Of a stretch of DNA of 20,568 bases, positions 6,793 to 13,823 are shown one piece after another. This DNA comes from Coprobacillus sp. (GTDB lineage: Bacteria > Bacillota_I > Bacilli_A > RFN20 > CAG-826): positions 1 through 20,568 of the forward strand of contig JAJQAM010000053.1 of the NCBI GenBank assembly GCA_021203805.1, written 5' to 3'. How positions within the stretch are numbered: position 1 is the first letter of the stretch; each line of letters opens with the position of its first letter. The notes beneath the pieces were generated by a model. The model had not been told where the DNA came from. It did not search any database and saw only the letters and a program-made list of their open reading frames with translations. Both the position numbers and the translations under genes were made by a program.

Positions 6793-9527
6793 TATCTTTT
6801 CTCCATGACCTTTTTACAGCGAGGGCAGAGATATTCCTCTCCCCCGACCTCAATCGCGTCATAATCATAGTTCCAGCATCTCGAGCAGAACTTTCCCTCG
6901 TGACGCCTTACATTTACCACTAGAGAATTATATTCTTCGCCTTCTATTGGGGCGTCACTTACTTTAAGCGAGGAGACCACAAATAAGGGGGCCAAAGAAT
7001 CACTACCTATTTTATCAAATATTCTCTTAATATTTGAATCTTTTATGAAAATATTTACTTCCGCTTCTTGGCTTGAGCCAATTAGGGATGCATTACGCGC
7101 GTTTTCAAGCGCTTTTAAGATATCGCTTCTGGCGCTCTTAAAGGATTCGTAGTCTTTAAGCATCTCTTCGTCGACTTTGCCTGCCACTGGGTAATCAAGA
7201 AGCTGAACGTATTCCTCTCTTTTTCCGGGAAGAGACTTATTAAACTCATCCATGGTAAAAGGAAGAACTGGGTTAAGAAGACGAAGAACGGTCTCGGAAA
7301 TTTGGTAAATTACCTCTTGAGTGGCTCTTCTTTTTGGGCTAGATATATCGTCGCAGTAAAGGGTGTCTTTACTGATATCGAGATAAAAGCTTGATAGATC
7401 AGTAGAGAGGAATGTTGAGATAAGGCTCACTCCATTCGCGTAGTCAAATTTATCAAAATATTTTCTGACTTCTCTCACCACATAGCTCAGTCTATTAAGA
7501 ATATATTCATCCATAGTGGACAATTTCTCTTTAGGCCAAGAGGGGTCATAGTCCGCGAGGTTCCAAGACATAAACTTCAGGGTATTTCTAATCTTACGGT
7601 AGATCTCGCTATCATTTTTAATGATATCTTCGCTAAGACGGACATCGCTTTGATAGTCAACTGAGGCGACATATAGCCTAAGGACATCGCTTCCATACAT
7701 ATCGATAATCTTAAGGGGATCCGTTCCGTTTCCCTTTGATTTACTCATCTTCTCCCATTTTTCGTCCATGACAAAGCCGTGTGTCACAACATTTTTATAT
7801 GGAGCGTGACCATATACCGCGGTAGAGACAATAAGGGAGGAGTTAAACCAGCCCCTATATTGATCGCTTCCTTCAAGATAGAGATCCACTGGGAATTTAT
7901 TTCCCTGCTTAACTATAGAATAGTTAAAGGAGGAGCCGCTATCAAACCAGACGTCCATGATATCGACTTCTTTTGTAAACTTCCCGCTTGGGGAATGCTC
8001 GTTTTTATACCCTTTTGGTAAGAGATCTACTGGTTCTAGCTCATACCAGATATTAGACCCATTTTCTCTAACGAGAGAAATGATATGATCAAAGACCTTT
8101 TCTTCAATAATAGGAGTCCCGTCCTCGCAGTAGATAATCGGGATAGGAACGCCCCAGGCTCTTTGACGGGAGATACACCAATCGTCCCTATCTTTAATCA
8201 TATTGACCATTCTAGTCTCGCCCCAGGAGGGATACCATTTTACCTCGTGAACTTCACTAAGAAGTTTATCTCTAATCGGCTCTATCGAGCAAAACCACTG
8301 AGAGGTCGCTCTAAAGATAAGAGGTTTACCGGTTCTCCAGTCATGGGGATAGGAGTGAGTAAAAACGCTGTGCTTTAATAGGTGACCACTATCAGAAAGC
8401 ATCTGTAAGACTTTCTCATTAGCGTCTTCATAGAAAAGTCCAGCAAGCTCCACTCCCACGCTTTCATCGTAGTAGCCCCTCTCATCTACCGGGCAATAGG
8501 CCTCAATGCCGTATTTACGGCACACTACAAAGTCGTCCATACCATGTCCCGGAGCGGTATGAACAAAGCCGGTGCCGGCGTCACTTGTGACGTGCGTGCC
8601 CACAATGACAAGGGACTCCCTATCATAAAGTGGGTGTTTACAGGTGACGTATTCTATGTCTTTTCCCTTAAACGTTTTAACTAGTTTTACTCTTCCGAGC
8701 TCGAGTTCTTCAGTGAGTTTATCTTTAAAGTCAGTAAGGAAACAAATTCTTCCTTTACTTGTTTTATAAAGTCCGTATTCAAAGTCGGGATGCGCGGATA
8801 TGGCAAGATTTGCGGGGATCGTCCACGGAGTTGTGGTCCAGATAACGATTTTATCGCCTCTTTTAAGTACTCCTTTCCCGTCGGTGACGTCAAAAGAGAC
8901 ATAAATGGAGTGAGACTCAACGTCTTTATACTCAATCTCCGCTTCCGCAAGAGCGCTCTCGCTTGAGGGGGACCAATAAACCGGCTTAAGGCCTTTATAG
9001 ATAAGGCCGTCCATCGCCATCTTTTTAAAGCACTCTAGCTGACTCGCTTCATACTCTTTTAAAAGAGTGAGATAAGGATCTTTATAGTCTCCCACGACGC
9101 CGAGACGCTGAATCTCTTTTTTCTGCGTCTCTACCTGAAGGAGAGCGTAGTCTTTGCATTTATCACGAAACTCTACGATTGGCGTGGTTTTTCTATTTAT
9201 TCCGGAGGCGGTTACTTTATTCTCGATGGGAAGACCATGTGTGTCCCAGCCGAATTTAAAGGGAGTGGAATAGCCGCACATATTCTTATACCTAATGGTA
9301 ATGTCCTTAAGGACACGGTTTAACATATGCCCGCAGTGCATATCCCCGTTAGCGTAGGGCGGTCCGTCATGAAGGACATATTCTTCGCATCCCTTTCTTT
9401 TTTCCATCATTAAAGAGTAGAGGTTTTCATCGAGCCACTTTTTAACGAGAACGGGCTCTTTTGAGGGGAGGTTTCCCCTCATCTCAAACCCGGTTTTATT
9501 CATGAGAAGGGTGTCTTTATAGTCCAT
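6792..9527 (-). CDS. ileS: Isoleucyl-tRNA synthetase
   Basis: This class I synthetase charges tRNA-Ile. The 911 residues fit the bacterial type. DGPPYANGDMHCGHM carries the HIGH motif as HCGH (about 64-67). The CP1 editing domain shows TTPWTIPANLAIS and GTGFVHTAPGHGMDDF. EKMSKSKGNG is the KMSKS loop, and the C-terminus has a four-cysteine zinc motif (CSRCWN and CPRCKK). The start lies only 6 nt after the ftsZ stop with no Shine-Dalgarno sequence, so translation is probably coupled to ftsZ. There is no T-box leader and no own promoter, although Bacillota ileS genes are often T-box controlled. In B. subtilis ylm genes and divIVA separate ftsZ from ileS; here they are absent. Confidence 0.97.
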   Translation of the reverse strand: MDYKDTLLMNKTGFEMRGNLPSKEPVLVKKWLDENLYSLMMEKRKGCEEYVLHDGPPYANGDMHCGHMLNRVLKDITIRYKNMCGYSTPFKFGWDTHGLPIENKVTASGINRKTTPIVEFRDKCKDYALLQVETQKKEIQRLGVVGDYKDPYLTLLKEYEASQLECFKKMAMDGLIYKGLKPVYWSPSSESALAEAEIEYKDVESHSIYVSFDVTDGKGVLKRGDKIVIWTTTPWTIPANLAISAHPDFEYGLYKTSKGRICFLTDFKDKLTEELELGRVKLVKTFKGKDIEYVTCKHPLYDRESLVIVGTHVTSDAGTGFVHTAPGHGMDDFVVCRKYGIEAYCPVDERGYYDESVGVELAGLFYEDANEKVLQMLSDSGHLLKHSVFTHSYPHDWRTGKPLIFRATSQWFCSIEPIRDKLLSEVHEVKWYPSWGETRMVNMIKDRDDWCISRQRAWGVPIPIIYCEDGTPIIEEKVFDHIISLVRENGSNIWYELEPVDLLPKGYKNEHSPSGKFTKEVDIMDVWFDSGSSFNYSIVKQGNKFPVDLYLEGSDQYRGWFNSSLIVSTAVYGHAPYKNVVTHGFVMDEKWEKMSKSKGNGTDPLKIIDMYGSDVLRLYVASVDYQSDVRLSEDIIKNDSEIYRKIRNTLKFMSWNLADYDPSWPKEKLSTMDEYILNRLSYVVREVRKYFDKFDYANGVSLISTFLSTDLSSFYLDISKDTLYCDDISSPKRRATQEVIYQISETVLRLLNPVLPFTMDEFNKSLPGKREEYVQLLDYPVAGKVDEEMLKDYESFKSARSDILKALENARNASLIGSSQEAEVNIFIKDSNIKRIFDKIGSDSLAPLFVVSSLKVSDAPIEGEEYNSLVVNVRRHEGKFCSRCWNYDYDAIEVGGEEYLCPRCKKVMEKR

Positions 9528-9533
9528 AGTGAA

Positions 9534-10643
9534 TTAGTGCTTTAAGAAATTAGGAAGAATATCATCTTCATCCTCTTCGCCGTAGGTCTCTACGCTTTCT
9601 TCTTCTTCCTTAGAAGGCTCCACTGTGGGGAGAGGGATATCATCATCACTCACCCCTTCAAAGAGATGAGGATTAGCAAAGTCATAAGGCTGAGTAAAGT
9701 CCGCGGCAATAATGGAGACGATGATTTCATCATCGAGCTGATCGTTGATATTGGCCGCAAACTTAATATCGACGTCTCCTCCGCTTGCCTCGGTGAGGTA
9801 GTTAATGCAGTCTTTAACGTCGTAAAGGGTGACGCTCTTACCGCAGGTAATTGAGACAATTGCTCTTTTCGCGCCGGTAAGACTCGCTTCAAGAAGCGGA
9901 GAGTTAATCGCGCTTAAGGCGGCGTCTTTTGTCTTATTTGCCCCTTTCCCATAGCCCGTTCCAATAAGGCCGAGGCCGCTATTAGATAATGTATTTCTAA
10001 CGTCGGCAAAATCGCTATTAATGAGGGAGTTATAGACTATTAAACTAACAACCGTGTTAACCGACTGAGCGAGGATATTATCAGCGTCTTGGAAGGCATT
10101 ACCCATTGGCTCATTGCCTTTAAGACGGAGGAGCTGATCGTTGCTCACCACAATGATGGAGTCAACGTTTTCTTTAAGTTTATTAAGGCCGTCAATGGAG
10201 TTAGATATCTTTTTTGGGCCTTCAAAGGCAAAGGGACGAGTGACCACGGCGACGACAAGGGCTCCAGCGTCTTTTGCGATACGGGCGATGACAGGCGCAG
10301 CGCCTGTTCCCGTGCCTCCGCCCATGCCCGCGGCCACAAAGACAAGAGCGGCGCCTTTAACCATCTCTTTTATCATGTCCTGACTCTCTTCAGCGGCGGC
10401 TCTTCCAATCTCCGGGATACCGCCGGCGCCTAGTCCGCCGGTGGTGTTTTCTCCTAAAACTCTTCTATTAGGAGCCTTAGAAGCGGAGAGGGCCTGTTTA
10501 TCTGTATTAACCACATAATAGGTGACGTTTCCAATGTTATTATCAATCATACGATTGACGGCGTTAGAGCCGCCTCCTCCCACTCCGATAACCACAATCT
10601 TAGCGACAGGTTCAAAGTTATCTAAATCATAGTTTTCAGCCAT
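9534..10643 (-). CDS. ftsZ: Cell division GTPase FtsZ
   Basis: FtsZ is the tubulin-like GTPase that polymerises into the cytokinetic ring. The 369 residues contain VIGVGGGGSNAVNRMI (about 18-33), the tubulin signature GGGTGTGAAP (about 108-117), RPFAFEGPKK and the synergy-loop region NTLSNSGLGLIGTGYGKG. An acidic linker of about 40 residues leads to the C-terminal peptide DDILPNFLKH. In other bacteria that peptide binds FtsA and related partners, so FtsZ-FtsA docking is probably retained. The ATG is 3 nt after the ftsA stop. A strong AGGAGG lies within the last ftsA codons, 10 nt before the ATG. Confidence 0.98.
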   Translation of the reverse strand: MAENYDLDNFEPVAKIVVIGVGGGGSNAVNRMIDNNIGNVTYYVVNTDKQALSASKAPNRRVLGENTTGGLGAGGIPEIGRAAAEESQDMIKEMVKGAALVFVAAGMGGGTGTGAAPVIARIAKDAGALVVAVVTRPFAFEGPKKISNSIDGLNKLKENVDSIIVVSNDQLLRLKGNEPMGNAFQDADNILAQSVNTVVSLIVYNSLINSDFADVRNTLSNSGLGLIGTGYGKGANKTKDAALSAINSPLLEASLTGAKRAIVSITCGKSVTLYDVKDCINYLTEASGGDVDIKFAANINDQLDDEIIVSIIAADFTQPYDFANPHLFEGVSDDDIPLPTVEPSKEEEESVETYGEEDEDDILPNFLKH

Positions 10644-10646
10644 GGA

Positions 10647-11852
10647 TTATTTTCCTCCTCTTTTCGTGTTTTTATTTGCTTGTTCTCTACTTGCTTTTCT
10701 ATCTTCTAAAACATCTCTATATTTATTTTGAACAACGATTGTTCCAAGTAGGTTTGTATAAGCGGGGCTTCTCGCACCGAGCGAGGAAGGGGTAAAGACC
10801 TTCACGGACTGAGCGGGAACCTTACCAGTTAGATACTCCTTAAGACCATTAAGGAGAGATCCCCCTCCTATAAGGAGCATCGGAAGACTCCTATAGGAGT
10901 CATCATATGGATTCATAAGAGTATCGATTGCGGTGTTTAAATACTCACTAAATTTATCAAGCTCTTCTTTAATGATATCCCTTAGCTCGGTAAGGAAATG
11001 GTCTCCGTCATCCTCATTATGAGAGACGGGAACGGAAAAGGAGAAACTCGTCTCATCTAGGCCGTATTCCTTTTTAAGAGATTCCGCTTCTTCAAAGCTA
11101 ATATGGAAGCTCTCTGAGATGTGCCTTGTGATATCATCGCTTCCCCAGGCGAAGTGATATGAGTTATATAGCTTTCTCGTGCTTACTATCGAGACCGTTG
11201 TAATCTCCGCGCCGATATCAACGAGATAATAGTCAAGGGGAGTAGATATATCCCTAGCGATATATTCCGTAGCCGCAAAAGGAGCGGTCACGATGCGGCG
11301 GAGCCTTATTCCGCTTCCCTCAAAGACCCCACTAAAATCACGAATCAAATCTCTAGGGAGAGTTAGGATAAGAGCGTCCATCGCTATGGAGCTAGAGATG
11401 ATACCAATCGGCATTGACTGATAGGCTTTATCGTTATCAAGTAGATAACGCTCCGGAACGATATCGACAATTTCATTTCCTGAGCTTTTGGGAACGGCTC
11501 CTCCCTTTTTAATCATCGTATAAAGGGTCTGAATTTCCCGGGTATGAACTTTTCCGTCTGGAGAGATAACCGGGGTAACTGGAGAGTCGGTATAGACCTT
11601 GAGGCCATATGGAGGAATAGCGAGAATTGCTTCATCGATATTAAACGAAGTTTTCATGCTGGTGTCATAAAAAGAAGAGATCGATTTAATCGTATCCTTT
11701 AAGGCCTCTTTATTCACAATATGACCGTTTTCAATATAGTGATTTAAGGGGAAAGAGTTAGAGTAGATGACACAGACATCATCACCCGAATCATATCCCA
11801 CTAAAACCTTGAGATATTTAGAAGTCATTTCAACGACAGCAAGTGGGTCCAT
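10647..11852 (-). CDS. ftsA: Actin-like cell division protein FtsA
   Basis: FtsA polymerises on FtsZ and normally tethers it to the membrane. The 401 residues show actin-fold nucleotide motifs: an N-terminal phosphate-1 strand (MDPLAVVEMTSKYLKVLVGY), phosphate-2 in YLVDIGAEITTVSIVS, and the adenosine motif LLIGGGSLLNGLKEYL. A region between about 80 and 160 fits the FtsA-specific 1C domain. The C-terminus is highly charged (DVLEDRKASREQANKNTKRGGK region) and shows no amphipathic membrane-targeting helix, which is unusual. The start has a good Shine-Dalgarno AAGGAG (11859-11864) 6 nt upstream and its own promoter. The identity rests on motifs and the position before ftsZ. Confidence 0.92.
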   Translation of the reverse strand: MDPLAVVEMTSKYLKVLVGYDSGDDVCVIYSNSFPLNHYIENGHIVNKEALKDTIKSISSFYDTSMKTSFNIDEAILAIPPYGLKVYTDSPVTPVISPDGKVHTREIQTLYTMIKKGGAVPKSSGNEIVDIVPERYLLDNDKAYQSMPIGIISSSIAMDALILTLPRDLIRDFSGVFEGSGIRLRRIVTAPFAATEYIARDISTPLDYYLVDIGAEITTVSIVSTRKLYNSYHFAWGSDDITRHISESFHISFEEAESLKKEYGLDETSFSFSVPVSHNEDDGDHFLTELRDIIKEELDKFSEYLNTAIDTLMNPYDDSYRSLPMLLIGGGSLLNGLKEYLTGKVPAQSVKVFTPSSLGARSPAYTNLLGTIVVQNKYRDVLEDRKASREQANKNTKRGGK

Positions 11853-11858
11853 ATTAGT

Positions 11859-11904
11859 CTCCTTATGATTTTTAAATTATACATTATGAGAGCGTATTTT
11901 AAAA
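11859..11904 (-). promoter_or_regulatory. ftsA promoter and ribosome binding site
   Basis: The minus strand carries a perfect -10 TATAAT (11876-11881), directly preceded by TG. The -35 position (about 11899-11904, TTTTAA) is poor. Transcription would start near 11869, giving a leader of roughly 17 nt that holds AAGGAG (11859-11864). A second TATAAT (11906-11911) lies inside the palindrome AAAATAT-T-ATATTTT (11901-11915) and could be an alternative promoter. This implies that ftsA-ftsZ-ileS-lspA-rluD can be transcribed independently of mraZ. Confidence 0.65.
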
Positions 11905-11915
11905 TATTATATTTT

Positions 11916-11948
11916 AATTTTTACTATATTTTTACTAAATATTTACTA
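11916..11948 (-). repeat. Three 11-bp phased direct repeats upstream of ftsA
   Basis: On the minus strand three abutting units read TAGTAAATATT, TAGTAAAAATA and TAGTAAAAATT (11938-11948, 11927-11937, 11916-11926). They share TAGTAAA at an exact 11-bp period and lie about 45-80 bp upstream of the predicted ftsA transcription start. Period and A-tracts fit either a cooperative protein-binding array or bent upstream DNA that aids RNA polymerase. Function is inferred from position only. Confidence 0.6.
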
Positions 11949-11991
11949 ATTTTGAGTTAACTTTTGCGGGGTTTTTATTCTTTTTTACCAG

Positions 11992-12027
11992 AAAACCCGC
12001 ATACCAAGGGGGGTGATATGCGGGTTT
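11992..12027 (-). terminator. Intrinsic terminator of the mraZ operon with a competing third segment
   Basis: AAACCCGCATA (11993-12003) and TATGCGGGTTT (12017-12027) form a perfect 11-bp stem around a 13-nt loop. On the minus strand the stem is followed by TTTTCT, a reasonable terminator after the small membrane protein gene. A third segment, GCGGGGTTTTT (11966-11976), can instead pair with AAAACCCGC (11992-12000) through one bulged G. The central segment therefore has two mutually exclusive partners. Confidence 0.65.
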
Positions 12028-12078
12028 CTTGATAGATTACTCTATCAGGAGGTATTATATTACGAAAAAGTGTAATAT
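12028..12078. other. Two further stem-loops in the gap before ftsA
   Basis: TGATAGA and TCTATCA (12030-12047) form a 7-bp stem. The loop is GTAA on the minus strand, a GNRA tetraloop. In a plus-strand RNA the stem could extend to 10 bp with a G-U pair. ATATTAC and GTAATAT (12057-12078) form a second 7-bp stem with an 8-nt loop. AGGAGG lies between them on the plus strand (CCTCCT on the minus). Together with the terminator hairpin they fill about 90 nt without a coding frame. Orientation and role are unknown; the terminator implies a minus-strand 3' region. Confidence 0.45.
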
Positions 12079-12114
12079 GCAATTTTCTTTTACCTACATT
12101 TAGGCTTTTTTTAT

Positions 12115-12336
12115 TTAGCCTTCATCGGCATAGCTATAGGAAATAGGGGCGTCCACTGTCTCCGCTTCGGAGTAGGCCGCTATATGAGCGCTCTCACTTT
12201 TCGAGGTTACTACGGAGTAGTAAGTAGGGACACTAATCATGATAGAAGCGGAGACCGCTAAAAGACACGCAAGGGAAATTCGACGTGTGCGATAGTAAGT
12301 TTTTTTGTGATGAGTTTTAACTAGTTTGTCTTTCAT
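12115..12336 (-). CDS. Small single-pass membrane protein in the ftsL position
   Basis: I do not recognise this 73-residue protein. It has a strongly basic N-terminus (about 20 residues, Lys/His/Arg-rich), one hydrophobic segment (about 21-43, ISLACLLAVSASIMISVP) and a tail of about 30 residues rich in Ser, Ala, Glu and Tyr. By charge the tail would be outside. It starts 4 nt after rsmH with AAGGA about 10 nt upstream, so it is very likely translated. In many bacteria ftsL, also a small single-pass protein, follows rsmH. The tail here is too short and lacks the leucine-zipper coiled coil of FtsL, so homology cannot be claimed. Alternatives are a degenerate FtsL or a lineage-specific division protein. 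Confidence 0.7.
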   Translation of the reverse strand: MKDKLVKTHHKKTYYRTRRISLACLLAVSASIMISVPTYYSVVTSKSESAHIAAYSEAETVDAPISYSYADEG

Positions 12337-12340
12337 ACGG

Positions 12341-13267
12341 CTACTTCCTTTCTATAATTCTTAGCTTGGCGCTTCTTGATCTTGGGTTATTTTCAATTTC
12401 CTCACTAGTGGGTAATATCGGCTTTTTAGTAATTAACCTATAATCGATATTATTTTCTTCCATTGGTCCATTGACCCTATTACCCACTATAGTGGTCTTG
12501 GATTTAAATGTTTGTTTCACGATTCGATCTTCGAGGGAGTGAAACGAGATAACGAGAAGCCTTCCCCCACTTGAGAGATAAGGGAGAACATCACTAAGCG
12601 CTTTCCCTAGGGCATTTAGCTCGTCATTTACTTCAATTCTAATAGCCTGGAAGATCTGACGGGCGGGATGACCTTTCTTTCTTAGCTCGCTTTCGGGCTT
12701 CGCGCTTTTAATGATTTCGACAAGTTCACTTGTCGTTTTAATCGGCCCCTTTTCTCTTTCTTTTACGATTTTTTGGGCGACTTTTTGCGAATATGGATCC
12801 TCTCCATATTCCTTAAAGATTTTGGCTAGTCTATCAAGCGGGTAAGTATTTACCACTTCATAGGCCGAGAGCGACTGACTTTGATCCATTCTCATATCGA
12901 GAGGGGCGTCTTCCCAGTAGGAGAACCCTCTTTCCACTTCATCAAACTGAGGAGAAGAGACCCCTAGGTCCATAATCACTCCATCTATTTCCTTAATGCC
13001 AAGGGAATCAAGGATTCCCTTCACATTAGAGAAGTTATCTTTAACGAGAGTAAAGTGAGATGAAATCTCCTTTAATCTCTCATTAGAGGCCTCAATGGCC
13101 TCTATGTCTTGGTCCACTCCGATGAGAGTGCCGCTTGTAAGTCTAGCTAGTATCTCTACGGCATGGCCCGCTCTCCCGAATGTGAGGTCGAGATAGGTGC
13201 CATCCGGCTTAATGCTAAGGCTTTCCACTACTTCCCTTAGAAGCACTGGAGTGTGCTCACTATTCAT
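12341..13267 (-). CDS. rsmH: 16S rRNA (cytosine-1402-N4)-methyltransferase
   Basis: RsmH (MraW) methylates N4 of C1402 in 16S rRNA using S-adenosylmethionine, acting at the ribosomal P site. The 308 residues match the family. The N-terminal HTPVLLREVVESL is followed by the SAM-binding strand YLDLTFGRAGHAVEIL and GTLIGVDQD. GVIMDLGVSSPQFD, RGFSY and the C-terminal VISFHSLEDRIVKQTFK are characteristic, and an inserted helical domain occupies about 105-215. It overlaps the mraZ stop by 8 nt (ATGAATAG), the conserved mraZ-mraW coupling. The Shine-Dalgarno is weak, which fits translational coupling. Confidence 0.97.
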   Translation of the reverse strand: MNSEHTPVLLREVVESLSIKPDGTYLDLTFGRAGHAVEILARLTSGTLIGVDQDIEAIEASNERLKEISSHFTLVKDNFSNVKGILDSLGIKEIDGVIMDLGVSSPQFDEVERGFSYWEDAPLDMRMDQSQSLSAYEVVNTYPLDRLAKIFKEYGEDPYSQKVAQKIVKEREKGPIKTTSELVEIIKSAKPESELRKKGHPARQIFQAIRIEVNDELNALGKALSDVLPYLSSGGRLLVISFHSLEDRIVKQTFKSKTTIVGNRVNGPMEENNIDYRLITKKPILPTSEEIENNPRSRSAKLRIIERK

Positions 13268-13688
13268 CCGCGCCTATCTTTTCAGCGACGCTTTCAAAGG
13301 TCGCATCACTTTCTTTTTCGTAAGCGAGATATTTCTCTTTATCCCAGATTTCGATATGATCGACGACGCCGATGATATAGACGTCTCTTCCAATACCGTA
13401 TCTACTAATTAGTGCGGTGGGAATCGTAATTCTTCCAAGCTTATCAATCTCGAGGTCATAAGTAGAAGACATTTGGACTCTTATGTAGTCACGGTTATTC
13501 TTTTTTTGAAAGGAATAAGCACTGACCTCTTCCATAAGACGATTAAAGTCGCTCTCTTTATAGAGGGCTAGGGCGCCGTCATATCCTTTCATGAGGTAGA
13601 GCGTTTCTCCCGCTTCACTTCTCATTTTAGAAGGGATGACTAGGCGGTTTTTATCATCTAAGGAATGCTCATAGCGACCAAAAAACAT
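13260..13688 (-). CDS. mraZ: Transcriptional regulator MraZ
   Basis: MraZ is a DNA-binding protein of the SpoVT/AbrB fold that controls the division gene cluster and often its own promoter. The 142 residues contain two half-repeats: EHSLDDKNRLVIPSKMR near 7-23 and DKLGRITIPTALISRYG near 80-97. The start is supported by the family N-terminus MFFGRYEHSLD and by the promoter upstream. Three MraZ-box repeats directly precede the ATG, so autoregulation is very likely. There is no strong Shine-Dalgarno; GTGG of the last box is 6 nt from the ATG. It is the first gene of the mraZ-rsmH-membrane protein unit. Confidence 0.97.
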   Translation of the reverse strand: MFFGRYEHSLDDKNRLVIPSKMRSEAGETLYLMKGYDGALALYKESDFNRLMEEVSAYSFQKKNNRDYIRVQMSSTYDLEIDKLGRITIPTALISRYGIGRDVYIIGVVDHIEIWDKEKYLAYEKESDATFESVAEKIGADE

Positions 13689-13689
13689 T

Positions 13690-13719
13690 TTTTACCACTT
13701 TCTCCCACTATTTACCACT
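13690..13719 (-). promoter_or_regulatory. MraZ operator: three 10-bp GTGG repeats
   Basis: Immediately before the mraZ ATG the minus strand reads AGTGGTAAAT, AGTGGGAGAA and AGTGGTAAAA as three perfectly phased 10-bp units. Known MraZ operators are short runs of GTGG/TGGGA-type direct repeats at about one helical turn, including AAAGTGG repeats reported in Mycoplasma. The repeats start at the predicted +1, so a bound MraZ would block initiation or early elongation. Confidence 0.85.
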
Positions 13720-13726
13720 TGACTAT

Positions 13727-13754
13727 ATTATATAGTGATTTTTTCTCTCTGCAA
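13727..13754 (-). promoter_or_regulatory. mraZ promoter
   Basis: The minus strand has TTGCAG (13749-13754), a 16-bp spacer and a perfect TATAAT (13727-13732). This predicts a start near 13720, at the edge of the MraZ repeats. The -10 is centred in the 15-bp palindrome ACTATAT-A-ATATAGT (13722-13736). The -35 is only a partial match (TTG conserved). Confidence 0.6.
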
Positions 13755-13775
13755 GAAAGATTTTATTCAAGTAAT

Positions 13776-13796
13776 AAAAAAACTCCCCGTAGGGAG
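13776..13796 (-). terminator. Intrinsic terminator of the pheST-lipoprotein operon
   Basis: On the minus strand CTCCC and GGGAG (13783-13796) close a TACG tetraloop, a stable UNCG loop in RNA. Seven consecutive T residues (13776-13782) follow. It lies 26 nt after the lipoprotein 2 stop and just upstream of the mraZ promoter, cleanly separating the two operons. Confidence 0.85.
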
Positions 13797-13801
13797 AGAG
13801 T

Positions 13802-13823
13802 AAATACAAACAAGTTTGTATTT
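13802..13823 (-). repeat. 22-nt inverted repeat over the lipoprotein 2 stop codon
   Basis: AAATACAAAC and GTTTGTATTT form perfect 10-bp arms separated by 2 nt. In minus-strand RNA this would be a 9-bp stem closed by CTTG, a known stable tetraloop. It includes two bases of the lipoprotein 2 stop codon and lies just before the terminator hairpin. It could stabilise the mRNA 3' end or be a DNA operator. Confidence 0.6.

Noticed and set aside
8085..8378. 97-codon plus-strand frame inside ileS and similar frames over mutS2, pheT and lipoprotein 2
   Set aside because: All lie opposite well-supported genes and encode no recognisable motif; codon content mirrors the opposite strand.
10089..10433. 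114-codon open frame on the plus strand inside ftsZ
   Set aside because: It is antisense to strongly conserved FtsZ sequence and has no promoter or ribosome binding site; it is a shadow of the GC-rich ftsZ codons.
12047..12060. AGGAGGT on the plus strand as a ribosome binding site for a small gene
   Set aside because: No ATG, GTG or TTG lies at workable spacing. The first ATG is about 25 nt away and opens only 8 codons.
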